A DNA stretch of 64,000 nucleotides from Primula veris (Eukaryota; Streptophyta; Magnoliopsida; Ericales; Primulaceae): NCBI GenBank assembly GCA_963682055.1, contig OY821740.1, forward strand, positions 8,557,314-8,621,313, in the 5' to 3' direction. The position numbers were made by a program, and so were the translations under genes. This document shows positions 12,178 through 32,499 of the stretch, one piece after another. The notes beneath the pieces were generated by a model. The model worked only from the letters and a program-made list of their open reading frames with translations, made no database searches and had not been told where the DNA came from. The number at the start of each line of letters is the position of its first letter. Within the stretch, counting starts at the first letter, position 1.

Positions 12178-13547
12178 ACATTTTTCTTTTTTAATTTTAT
12201 ATTCCCCAACAATAAACTATCAAAGTCATACAATTCTAATACCATTTACGTTAATTGATTAACCAAAATTGGCATTGAATTTTTAAAACACTTTAATATA
12301 CTGTACGGTACACCTTTTTATATTTTTTACCTTCAATTACCAAAATCACTCGATTTCATCAAGCGATTAAGGGATAAGGGTACAAAAAATTAATTGATTT
12401 TGGTAATATAGAGTATTAAATTGTATTTTTCGTAGTAGAATATATTAGATTAAATCCCCAATTTATAGTAGGTGTATATTCCATTTTGACTCATGTGTAA
12501 ACAATGACAGAAAGTACTAACTAGTCCATGCGAGATCAATATTGGCCCTATTGGATTTCACAATCAGTGTTACCAGTTGACTAAGGCTTAAAAAATGGTT
12601 CGTGTAGTTTCGAAACATTCAGCTTAGTCCATTAATAAATTTATGGATGAAACTATTTAGCCCAACGTCCTTTCAACCACTACGAAATGATGGTTGCAAG
12701 TTGTAACACATCTTATTAAATTCAAATTGAAAATTAAACTTGTACTATGTCCAGGTTCATTCGGAACATGTACTTCATTCACTTACATATCTTCTAGCAA
12801 ATTTCTACAAGGAAGCACTTCAACTTGTATGTTCATCTTTATAAATTTCGTAATTTGTATATTCTGTCTCGAGGTCATTGTATTGCTTATAGCCATATCC
12901 GCTTGAGCGCATCCACAGAATACAAACAACTCATGCATACGATAAAACTGTAGTTCTTGTCCTCTCTGTATACCTTTTCTGATGTGGTTCGGTAATTCAA
13001 ATTAACTGACTATCGACTTGTTTTTCATGAAAAGTGAAAAGGGTAACAAATGACTAAAAGAAAAAGGCCTTGTCAAAATGGCATTATAAGAAAATCATTT
13101 GTTGAACATAAGTTCAAAAGGATCAAAAGTAACATAAGTTTGAATTGATTAAATTCACCGGACATGTATAACTTCCAACCTAAAAAGGGTGCAGCTGATT
13201 CACTCTGATACCTTCACTAGCTCAGTTTCTATACCCCCCAAACCAGCTACATTGTATTCCGTGAAGACACAGAAGAAGAAAAATTTAGAGAGAAACTGTA
13301 TCAAAATTGGCAACAAGAACTAGCCATCATATTGAGTATTGACAAATTGAGGATAACAATGCAAGCTCCATCATTAGAATGACAGCAATATACTACATTA
13401 TAAAGCTACACCAGTGTAACAATACAACATGATTCACACCCCGCTAAAACCTATTAGCAGTCACATTTAGATGCTATACTGGAAAATTAAATACTAAATC
13501 AGTGTTTTTGTTACACTTTTTCATTGAAGGGCATGATTGGATATGGA
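12178..13547. other. Intergenic between RAD9 and BUB1; no gene recognised
   Basis: No frame in this stretch reads like a protein. The part next to 13548 is presumably the BUB1 3' UTR. A longer open stretch at 12694-12906 has no family resemblance and no codon character. Confidence 0.55.
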
Positions 13548-16500
13548 TCACGCCGAACAAAGAGAAGCTCTTTGCTTCAACAGTAACTGTTTTAGTTTAT
13601 TGACCAGTGAAGGATTTGAACATAAATAGTCTTGGAATGTTTCCTTTAAGTGGTTCAGCAAGACCGTGTGATTCTCATTGTAATTATTATTGAGTAACTC
13701 TGTGAAAAGCTTTGTCCACAAATCAACCTGCCAATAGCTGAAATGTGCAGTGCAGATTGAGATTAGATTTGTTCGTTTAAAAACTGTTAGTGAAATAAGT
13801 AATCGATTTAAAAGACATATGGCTTTGCAGGACTGGGATAGCTAAGTAGGTTGGTGAAGGTCAACTTTAGTTGTATCTAGTATCAGACTCCATAGGGCTT
13901 GTTTGGCTGCAGGTTTTAAGCAAATAAGCTAATATGTATATATATATATATATATATATGACGCTGGACAAAGATGAATTCATCTAGCTGAAAAATTCTA
14001 TCGTATTTCAAACCAGGAAACTCAAAAAATCCAGCTTCTAATGTCAACCAAGTGCACGGCAAGAGAAAAGCAAAAGTGGTAAGATTAAGAGTTGCAAGAT
14101 AACAAGCCTATAATTATGTACCAACAACCAAGTTGCGACTGTTACTATACAACCCTCTATCATTGCTATATTCTGTTATAGTAAGTATTCTTAGGGAACT
14201 CAAACACTGAAATCAACAGAATAACTGGAAACGGTCAGAAAAGAGAACTGTTTTGAAATTTTAAGGCAATTTATGCTACACAAGGGGGTAAGAAGAGTAT
14301 GTAAAATGTATACCATAGGTAAAAAGATGTTAAAAGAAAACACTTGCCGTTTTAATGTCGATTTGGGTAAATATAGATAGCTACCATCGTGAGATGTTTT
14401 CTTCTCAATCTCCATGTAACAACCGTGCAGCATCATATGAATAATGACACAAATTGCATATGTGTCAACCTGGAAATATAATCAGTGGGAAGCTTTCCTT
14501 GAAATCTCATATCAATAAAGATGAGAAAAGAAAATGATGGGTGATTTCATGAGAATTATTAAGAGGCGCACTTGCCTGAAAAGTCCATGGCTTTTCATCT
14601 TGCATTTCTATACACCGGAAACCAGACGTTCGACAGTCTCCCTTAAACTTTGTACCATCAGAAAAGAGAGTAAGGTCTATACCTCTTCCCCAGTCAACAA
14701 GGCAAAGCCCCTGAACGACCGATATATTGTCAAGATTCATATAGATAAAAAAAAGAAAATTATTATGTGAAGTGAACTCAACCCAAAAATTACCTGGTCA
14801 AGCCATGAGCCAGAACGATCCCGAAAACATTCTTCTTTAAGATCATCCCTACTAAGTAATAAAGTGAATCACAGAACTTTAAATTGATACATGTAACAAC
14901 CTCAATGGAAGTTGAAAGCATTGGATATTAAAAAAAGTATCTTATTTATATGAAAACTGCAGTGCTACAAGAACACAACACCAATGAGATTTTTTACCTA
15001 GCGTAACGAATAAGCAAATTATCAGGTTTGAAATCACCATGTATAATTCCAGCAGAATGCAAAGTTTCCAGCATTGAAAGCATTTCAATTGTGTAATATA
15101 TGCATAAAACTTCGTCCATGGATCCACCAGTTACCAAATTAGAATTAATAGCATCCTGCATATCAAATGATTGATAACTAAAACCTAAGAAACAGTTACA
15201 AGAAGTAAAGTTGATTGAAACATGATCGGTGTTATACCTACCTGAAGTGTCCCATTCGATAAAAAATCACAGACAAGAATGCTATAGTCAGGATATAGAT
15301 GCAGTCTATGAGCAAATCCAAAGTTTGATCTCTGGTGAAATGGAGATAAAGCAACAGTTAGAGGTATGTTCAAAGGTAAGAAATTCTGGAAGTTATAACA
15401 AAGATTGAAAAAAAATTATGGCCGACATTCTTATTAGAAATGCGTTTATCAAGTTGACGGTAAATGTAGAACTCCCACGGAAAAGCAGGCTTTTGTATCT
15501 GCAAAAACAATTTCATTGCATTAGTACAACTGTACACGGCGTTATAGTTAGATTGTCATTTCTGGATTAGATGACAGAACAAAGTTCAGGCCACTGCCTA
15601 ACCTTCATTGCAACAACATTGTCAGCATTACTGTTCACATAAGCTTTTAAAACTTGAGCAAATCCACCCTGACCAGCAAAGCCTTTGATCATATATTTCT
15701 TTCCACCTTCAAGGTACAGAAATAGTAAAATTTGTCAGAGCTTTATTTTTCGCCCAGAAGTTGTATTCAAGATATAACAAACACCCATCAATTAACACTT
15801 ACAGTTATTTGAATTATAGGGGTATTTATTCAGAGTAGGAAATCAATTGAATTTAGTGAAGTACCTATGTCAACAACCTTGTTTCTGGCTGATTTTGCCA
15901 ACTTTGATAAGGGCACTTTTCCAGAATATGGTTTGCTGCTCATATGGTATCCCTAACACAAGTCCAATAAATACTTGAAGCAAATAATACAGAGAAACTT
16001 ATTCAAATAGAATCATGTCAACACTGACAATAATAAGTCAGTAACTAGAAGCAGATTCAGCCATGTTTAATATTCACCTACATTGTATCTTGAAATTTGA
16101 GACTGCATCTTCTGTAGTAGATCATTGAGAACTGAAGTTGACCATGGATTAGCATAAATATCACATTGGTCAACAGGAACAGCACCACCCTAAGAAAATG
16201 AAAAAGAAAGGTATGTGTCATCTGTCATTTATCATCAATGATTCCATATACAGAAAATGTAATGCTTGCAAAAATCATTGGAAATCCTTTGTTGACCGGT
16301 ATTACAAGAACAAACACTCTTCTGTTGTGAAACAAAAATAAATATTTTGTTACTGTGAAGTCGTGGAACATAATTATTTCACCATATGGATTCATGTTTG
16401 TTTCAATCCATTGTAGATATAATAGTACAACTTCAGCAAAGAAAAAAATACAGTGTGAACACAGAGTTAAAGCAAAAACCACGTCCAAAAAAATAAGATT

Positions 16501-18585
16501 CTGATATGTAGAACCTTCTATTTACAGTTTCCTATTTACTTTGGCCAAGAAAAATATTTGTAGCTAATAAACAAAAGACTTACTCTTGTATTGTGACTGT
16601 GTTAACTGTTAAACAAAGCTCCAGAAAAATGCTACATGCAACTAAGCAAGTCCAAATTCAACCATAAATTAACTAAACAAAGCCTAATTTCTTTCACGAT
16701 ATGTAACAATTCATCATTGTTGTAAGGTTCATACAAGCTTCAATCCTCAAGCTGATCGGAAATGGTTGAAATAAAAATAGGCAACACATTGTAAAGAAAT
16801 AAGGATAAATTATAGACAAGGATTCAAAAATGGACTATTTCCAAATAAAATTTAAGACTGCATCTTTCGTCTCCTATTAAATTGTTGAGCATTTCACCGA
16901 CAACAACGCCAATGCTATCACGTGATAAAGTCCTCAACTAACACATAGGGTTCAGGCATTAAAATTCCCAATATGTTAGCAAACCTAGATTGACGATATG
17001 AACAAAAGAGAATGAGAAAAGGCATGTTATTCCATAGTTAGAACCTGGAAAAGGTGTCAGGGGGTGGTATGACAAATTTTAGATATTCTTTTGGTAAAAT
17101 ATGAAATGTTAATTGAGATGAAATCATTGATTACCTTGTCGAGTAGACACGCATTCAGTATTTCAGTCATTCTTTCACAAAACAGAACTTTCGCCCTGTT
17201 CAACTTCTCCAGTGGCTCAGCTTTTCTGGCATAAAAAAGTTATCCAACAAATTTATTAGAACGTGCATGTGGTACTCTTAAAACTGAAGATTCCTCGTTA
17301 GAGTAAATAAGTACTAATCCAAACTTGAATATTAACTACAACGCCACTCTTTTTTCAAAGATCTTCTGTTCTAAGATCCTGACAGGGACCTACTAATCTA
17401 ACCACAATAAATTGTGTGTACAGTCCAGAGGAAGATAAGTAACTAACCTTGAAATGCCCAACTGATAAACCTTAAATGCATCCGTCAACCTTCCTTTCAC
17501 TTCGAGAAAGAGAGCATACCACAAGTACAGCTCGGAATTACTCTGGCATATCTTGTTCTGCTCTATTTCACCATAAATCTTTTCAAAATCAGAGCTAGCA
17601 TCCATCTGCAGGACTATATAATTCTTAACAAGCATATGGAAAATCAAAGTTGTATCCGGATTTAGAGATTCAGAGCTAATTATTGCTAAGGCAACACTAT
17701 CAAATATGATGCCTTAAATCTATATGCAACCAAAACTGTAGTTAGACACTGAGTGGAAAATGGATAAAAGGCTAAATATTCCCCCCTTTTATTCAACTTA
17801 ACAATTGGACTTGCTAAATATCCTCCCTTTTCTTACCAATCAGGTGGAGACCGTAAAGGCGTAAACAAATACTTATTAAGCAAGATTTAATTTTTACACC
17901 GTATATCTAATCAAGGACGGACCAGGAACTTTAAAGGCAAGGGACAAGGGTCCGTTTGGTAACAGATTTTTTGGTCCAAAATCAGATTTTAAAATTCTGC
18001 TTTGAGAATCCACTGAAAAGCTAGATTCTAAAAATCTGGATTTTTTTTTAATTTTCAACCAAAAAATCAGATTTTCAGAAGCTGAATAATCTGACTTGCC
18101 AAACACCTACAGATTTTTAAAATATAAAATCCACTTAAAAAATCTGTTGCCAAACGGACCCTTAAACGCTGATTTTGATAAAAAGGAGGGGGGTAATTTT
18201 TTAAGATTTTAATCAAATTGCCTAGAAAATATAACTTTTCTATAGATTTTTAGAAGTTATACAATTAACATACCAACAAATAAAAGTAGTAACAAACTCC
18301 AAAACCGAAAAATGGATAACTGATAATCCCTAGAAAAACAAACACGGTAGTAAATAGTACTAAAAAGAATAAGTAAATGTTAAATAAGGGAAGATAAAAA
18401 TATACATGAAGGAACCAAATCTTGAGGAATCTGAGGTCATCGCGGTATCGAGGATCGTGTTTGAAGGTGAATATACAGTTCGATACAAGCTTATCGAGAT
18501 CTACTCTATCCTTACCCGATAATGAAACTCCGTCTAATGCTACCTTTATTTCCTTTAGCCACGTCAGCAAAGGGTCCTCCTCCAT
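13548..18585 (-). CDS. BUB1: BUB1-type spindle-checkpoint Ser/Thr kinase (short plant form)
   Basis: The kinase acts at kinetochores in the spindle assembly checkpoint. Thirteen exons on the minus strand give a continuous 516-residue frame: 18585-18406, 17605-17448, 17225-17135, 16189-16082, 15952-15865, 15706-15603, 15498-15427, 15331-15242, 15155-14998, 14848-14794, 14710-14576, 14469-14348, 13737-13548. Residues 1 to about 130 are a Mad3/BUB1 homology region I (DFEKIYGEIE, LYLWYALFLE). After a short linker the kinase domain shows the glycine loop GFAGQGGFAQV (217-227), lysine K243, catalytic loop HGDFKPDN (336-343) and metal site DWG (374-376). All key residues are present. The protein is much shorter than animal BUB1, as in plant homologues. 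Introns 11 and 12 both start with GCAAGTG rather than GT. Intron 1 holds a MITE. Confidence 0.93.
13895..14060. repeat. MITE-like insertion in BUB1 intron 12
   Basis: It starts GGGCTTGTTTGGCTGC like the copy at 8680, contains a (TA)n run near 13935-13959, and carries a CTCAAAAAATCCAGCTTCTA segment also seen in the other copy. The right end is not clearly defined. Confidence 0.4.
17948..18161. mobile_element. MITE (214 bp) in BUB1 intron 1
   Basis: Terminal inverted repeats read GGGTCCGTTTGGTAACAGAT on the left and the complement of GGGTCCGTTTGGCAACAGAT on the right, one mismatch in 20. The interior is also largely self-complementary (repeated CAGATTTT and AAAATCTG). No clear target duplication is visible, so hAT or Harbinger origin is not decided. 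Confidence 0.8.
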
Positions 18586-18596
18586 CTCTCTCTCTC

Positions 18597-18613
18597 TATA
18601 TATATATATATCT
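18597..18613 (-). promoter_or_regulatory. TATA-rich BUB1 promoter segment
   Basis: A (TA)n run lies only about 12-28 bp upstream of the BUB1 ATG at 18585, and a (GA)n stretch sits directly before the ATG. It could serve as TATA box only if the leader is extremely short. It may instead be a microsatellite in the 5' UTR. Confidence 0.3.
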
Positions 18614-21586
18614 CTATCTCTATCTGTGTGGGGGGCGGGGGAGTCGTTTTTTCAAAATATTTACCAGATACGAAACAAACTGCTAGTTTGTTTTTGTTTG
18701 GGTGTGAGGTTTTTGAAATTATTATTTGGGTCAATTCTTAATAAACTCATAAACTATAGATGATTTGTGAATAGCCCCACAAGGTGTTAATTTTGTACAA
18801 ACTTCTATGGTTTTGCTACCCAACTCATGGCAATAATCTTGGAAATAGACCAAGGCCTCGTTTATTTGGCATTATTACTAAGATGGTAATGCACATCAAG
18901 TATAGTGTGATTTTGAAATATGTTATATGGGGCTATTACGGATGTTCTATAGGATGGGTGGTCATCGAAAGATATATTTGTCAGATGCGTAAATTTTAAA
19001 AAATGTAAATTACTCTTATTTACAACACTCATCCACTTGCTCAATCATATATTTATTACACCTATAATACTATATATATAAGTCAATAAAAAAAATATTG
19101 ATTATGCCAAATTTTGATCATTTTTTTCAAAAATGCCACAAATCCTTTTTACTAATTACTTATTTACATTTATTCAATTCAAAATATAAAAAACACAAAA
19201 AAAAAAATCATTATTTTTTCAAAACAATTATAATCTTGTATAAAAAAAATCGTTTTACGTGTATTTTGTATAACAAAAATATTATATTACTCAGCATTTC
19301 TAATTTAATATATTCATTCAATTAATATATTTTTTAAAAATTTATTTATACGGTTCATATATATATATATCACGCCTCGATTACTAATACATACATAGAC
19401 AAACATATATAAAATACATACATGCTCACATATTTACTGCATGTATACATACATATCTAAACATATACAAACAATGGTGAGATTTGTATATTTCCACGTC
19501 CTTTTTCAATTTTTTATGTTGTCTTTTCTCATCTACCAACATGTAAAATTTATTTAATTTTTAACCAGTTGGTTTCTTTTAATTAGTTTTTGTCACTACA
19601 AGCTAAAATTGTATATTATTATATTTTCACCCATTTTTATTACTTGAGCATGTTTATATAAAAAGTAATGAAATGGTGCAATGGTAATTGATTAGTCCAT
19701 TGGAACCAAAAATAGTATTGGACAGCAAATGTTATCTACAGCAATCTCAGTATAACCAAGCACCTCCTTATTTGAACTAAAACGGTTATTTATAATCAAT
19801 GTCTAAACCAATTGATTTTTAGTCTCAATACTAAAAATACTGCAACCAAACGAGTCCCAATAATTTTAAACTGGATAAGTAGAACGAGCAATGCACAAAT
19901 AGTCCACAATACCCTTCAACCGTTTTTAATATTTTACATGGTTATAAAATAATAAGTTACATAGTTTTAATCCGCATTGTGTTTTTTTTATGATAGTATA
20001 ACTTTGTTTCATTAGTTCCTTTCACATCGTTCAATTTTGATATTATAACCTTGCAATGTGTAACTTTTAGGCTCGTTCTTGCGAAGTAGTTATTCAAATT
20101 TCACTTGAATCTTAGATTAATATTTTTATATTTTCTAATTTATTATTAGGGGGTGGATTTTCTGTTTCAATTTGTACTAATCGACCTCTTTTTGAGCCGA
20201 ATCAAGTCGGTATCAAAAATTTGGTTTACTGACATTACTGTACGGTACAACCGAACCGATCTTTGAAGGTCAGTTCGGTTTCGGTATTCATTTGGTGAGT
20301 TTTGTATGATACTGATCCAAACCAAAATATTAAAATATAATATATAGACAAATAAACTAGAAAACTTATATACACTTATTAACATAGTTATATTTTATTT
20401 TTCTAGTGAATACTTATAATATTTTATTTTATTTATAACTTTTACTAGAAATGTCTAATAATGTTTACTCTTTTATGCAAATAAACAAGAAATGTAACAA
20501 TTATATAAATAAATACAATATACATTTTTAATCTACTACTTTTAAAAGTGTATACTATATTTTTTTTTTCCGATACGCACCATTTTTATATTATCACTTG
20601 TAAACTTTAAAGTTTGGTATAAAAAAAAAACGAACCAACCGAATAGTTTGATATACCGAAAGTTGGGTATATCGAATTTTTTGGTTCGGTAATGACATAA
20701 AAATTATAAAAACAAACTAGTTTGGGATGACATGTAAAAAAATTACCCTAGCTATTATCAACGTATGCAACTAAAATAATTAAAGCCTAGATAAAATGGA
20801 ATGAAGTAAAATAAGCAAAAATTAAATAATCTGCTTCCTAAGTTTCAATTTAAATTTTTAGTATCAAACTAGGTGCAGGTTTTGACAGTTCAAAACTAAG
20901 GCTAAAATTATTTGATGGTCAAAAGTTACAAAATCATTTTATTCGTGTAAGACAAAAATAAAATGAAAAGGTAAGGAAGTACTTAAACAACTTAAAATAA
21001 TAGGGTCAAAAACGATAAAGAATAATCAGTGCGTGACTAAATTGATCTGAATAAAAATAGTTCTATAAAATTAATTTGTGCGCTTCAATTTCAATACAGT
21101 TTAGGCTCCTGCAATATTTAATTATCTCTTTTTAGAGCTTTTATCGCTCGTCGATCAATTGAAAGGTACTACTTTCTGCTTCATATATTTGCCCTAATTT
21201 ATACTATTTCTAATTTTAATATATGTATATGTATATGTATATATTCTATTATTCGACAAAATAGTTTTGTTATGTGAATGATTTAGAGCATATAAGTGAA
21301 TTGATAGGAGTTATTTTAAGACTTTGTTTTTATTTAATTAAAAATATTATCAAATTGAAGCAATGTGTTGTACTATAAACTTTCTTAATTGTTTAATACT
21401 TTCCCTTGCATTATTAATTAACTCGCGTTAAAAACTATAAATTTGCTTTTCCTTATGGATAACTTGTTAGTTTACAAGCACTTCTGGAGATATTTGCTCG
21501 AGTTCCGTATCAATTCATCCTTCATTAGTTTGCGAGTATTGGGGCTGAACGGTTTTTTTTATCTTTGATTTATTTAAAAAGGGACA
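18614..21586. other. Intergenic between divergent BUB1 and RECQSIM; repeat fragments
   Basis: This is the shared upstream region of the two divergent genes. A segment starting GGCCTCGTTTATTTGGC near 18854 and ending in the complement of GGGACTCGTTTGGTTGC near 19858 may be a 1-kb MITE-like element with an AT-rich interior. The part before 21587 must contain the RECQSIM 5' UTR. I see no gene. Confidence 0.5.
20158..20710. repeat. Repeat with CGGTTCGGT motifs at both ends in inverted orientation
   Basis: Near 20195-20290 there are repeated CGAACCGA/TCGGTTTCGGTA motifs. Near 20620-20700 the same words recur (ACCGAATAG, TATACCGAAAG, GGTTCGGTAATGAC). The AT-rich middle has no frame. This composition is common in plant non-autonomous DNA elements. 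Borders are approximate. Confidence 0.4.
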
Positions 21587-30029
<8,443 letters not shown>

Positions 30030-31027
30030 AAGAATGTACCCATGTAGATGAGCTTTTGTATTGGTTATTTAATTATTGATATTTATTCATTTGTTATGAA
30101 TTTTAAGAGGCTATTAACACGTGTTTTAATCAACTGCTCAAAGAAATTCCTTTTAATTTCAGGAGCTTATACTCAACTTTTTCTCAGGCTTAGCTCATTA
30201 CACTCGGAAAAAACTTTTAAACGCTTGTTCATATATCATTTAAAAAACAAAGAGTCATTTTCATAAAAAAAAATAAAAAATCCAAGTTGTGATGGGGTAA
30301 ACTTTTGAGTGTAGTACCGATTCTTGAACATTGTATTATTGTCCCAGAGTATTTCCTCATTCTCATTTACTTGACCTGAATTACTTTTGAGCTTTTTGTG
30401 TGTGATTTGCAATATGCTAAACCATTTTGAAAGATAAAAATTAGATGCTGAGAAATTATCTTGAATTCTTTATGAAAAAGAGGGAAGAATGAGAATGGTG
30501 TGCTTTCTTCATGGTCCATGGAGGCTTAGATATAGGTGTTTTGAGGCTCCTTTTTTTGTATTGAATACTCAGATTTGGAAAAAAAATTTGAGAATTAAAT
30601 TTTGGAAGTTTAATTTTAGAAACAATCGTTTCTGATTCCCTTCTAATTAGACAAAATTGATCTTACTTGGGTGGTGTATCATTCTATTATAATAAGTCAA
30701 CTCAAGTCAAATAAGTTTGTCCAATTTAGTCAATTTCCAAAAATACCTCTGTATTTTTTTATTAATTACAATAATATCATACTTACATAAAAAAATACAA
30801 AAAATAATAACTAATAACACTATTTATCACTCTTTAACAACTCAAACATTTTTTTAAGTCTTATCATCTTATACTTATTTTTTTTTTTGTATTATCAACA
30901 TATTTATATTATAACTACACTTATTTTTTATATTTTAATTGCATTGCGCATTACACAAGGAACGCGTGAGCACGATTACTTGGTATCTATATATTTGGTT
31001 CTTGAGTGACGCCGTTAATAGTCCCAC
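30030..31027. other. RECQSIM 3' flank and AT-rich intergenic DNA
   Basis: The first few hundred bases should be 3' UTR. The remainder has stops in all frames and no recognised feature. Confidence 0.5.
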
Positions 31028-31144
31028 GAAAATTGGTAGCCCGAGTTGTAAGGGCTAGGAAAGAAAATATTATTTTCCACCATTAGATTTAAGTTTAATC
31101 AATGGTGGAGATCATACTAGGGTTCACTCGGGCTACCAATTTTC
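31028..31144. mobile_element. Small foldback MITE with perfect 18-bp inverted ends
   Basis: GAAAATTGGTAGCCCGAG (31028-31045) is matched exactly by its reverse complement at 31127-31144. The interior is also self-complementary (TCCACCATTAGA against TCAATGGTGGA), so the whole 117 bp can fold into one hairpin. Similar GTCC-like bases continue outside the perfect arms, so the true termini may be a few bases wider. Confidence 0.8.
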
Positions 31145-32400
31145 GGACCCCCTAGCTGTCATATTTTTTTTTAATCAATATCCGAATCATTATTCTATCA
31201 CAGGCATGTAGTAGGAACTTTCTTCACATTTTAAAATTTAAAATTGTAATATATATTTGTTTTCACATCCACATAATTTGTGCACACCATAAGACTGACC
31301 GTTATGTACTCGGCTGTGATTGTTGATATTACAACTAATCTATGTTTTCTGACTGTCCCATAATGTAATACCGGAAGTTACATGTTTCACTAATACTTCT
31401 CCTATAGTGCACTAGTAAAAAATTGAATGTTGCTAGCTAATACTTTGATGAGCTCGTCCAAATTTCAAACCGTGACGGGGGAGGTGGGTAGTGGCGGTGA
31501 ATGGTGGCAGATAGTAATTGAAAACCGGAGGTTATGTTGGGTGTTTGTTGTGGTGGGTTGGAGCCGATGGTTATAGAGAAAGAAACTAGTGTTATAAGAA
31601 TTGCAAGTATTTTGCGAACTAACATTAACTGAGGATGATTTTCCCTCTTACGTACTAGGTACTTATTTTTCAGTTGAAACACTCAAAAGGGAAATTTTGA
31701 AGTAGGAAAAATATACCCTTATTTAGGTAATATATTTAGTTTAGTTTTTTATTTTCTAATGCGGTTAAATCTAACCGAAAGTAAACTCTTGAAATCCCCG
31801 GTTTTGTGGGTTAAATGAGTTTGATACATTTCTTTATTGATTTTGATAAATCAATGAGCTGTTTTTTTTCCGCTCATCTGGATTATGTTTTTTCCATTTG
31901 AATTAATTTTTTTTTCCATTTGGACATACCTTTAGATTATGGTTTATCTGTTTACGAAATTTCTCGAAATAATTTAAAGTGTTTTGAGTAAAATTTTTTG
32001 ACAAATGTGACCACACTTTAAATTATGAAATTTTAGGCTTTACTTGTAGAGTAGTTGATTTTCTGAAAATAGTGGGTTACAGTGTACCACATAATTTCAT
32101 CAACTACTTGCCTAAAAGAGTACTCAATGACATCGATTCTGGACCTGTCGTTCTAAATCGAAATATTTGATAAAACCAAATTGATTTGTCAAATATGAGG
32201 TTTTATACTCCTGTAGTTCCTGTCGTACCTTGTTGAGTAGTAATATAATTCGAGAAATTCAGTTTTATCTGGTAATAGCTCATGAAAGAATTAAAATTTC
32301 TTTACACACCCTCCATTTAATACGACCAAAAATATATTTTAGAGGAGTTGAAATGTATTTCAAGTGGTTGCTACCACATTCTTTAAAGTATTTAAAGTTT
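31145..32400. other. Intergenic; no gene recognised
   Basis: No frame with family resemblance on either strand. The part near 32400 may already belong to the second copia relic, whose left border is not visible. Confidence 0.5.
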
Positions 32401-32402
32401 CC

Positions 32403-32493
32403 TTATCATTTCGCATGTCGTCGAAATGATAAATGATTTAGATGCTAAGATATGATTGTCTGTACTATCATTCGCTTGTCGTCGATTGATAAG
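32403..32493 (+). repeat. Pair of hairpin repeats sharing a TGTCGT loop
   Basis: TTATCATTTCG (32403-32413) and CGAAATGATAA (32422-32432) form a perfect 11-bp stem around CATGTCGT. About 50 bp downstream a second unit, stem 32466-32474 with 32483-32491 (one mismatch), encloses CTTGTCGT. They lie just before the copia pre-integrase relic. Confidence 0.7.
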
Positions 32494-32499
32494 TGCATT

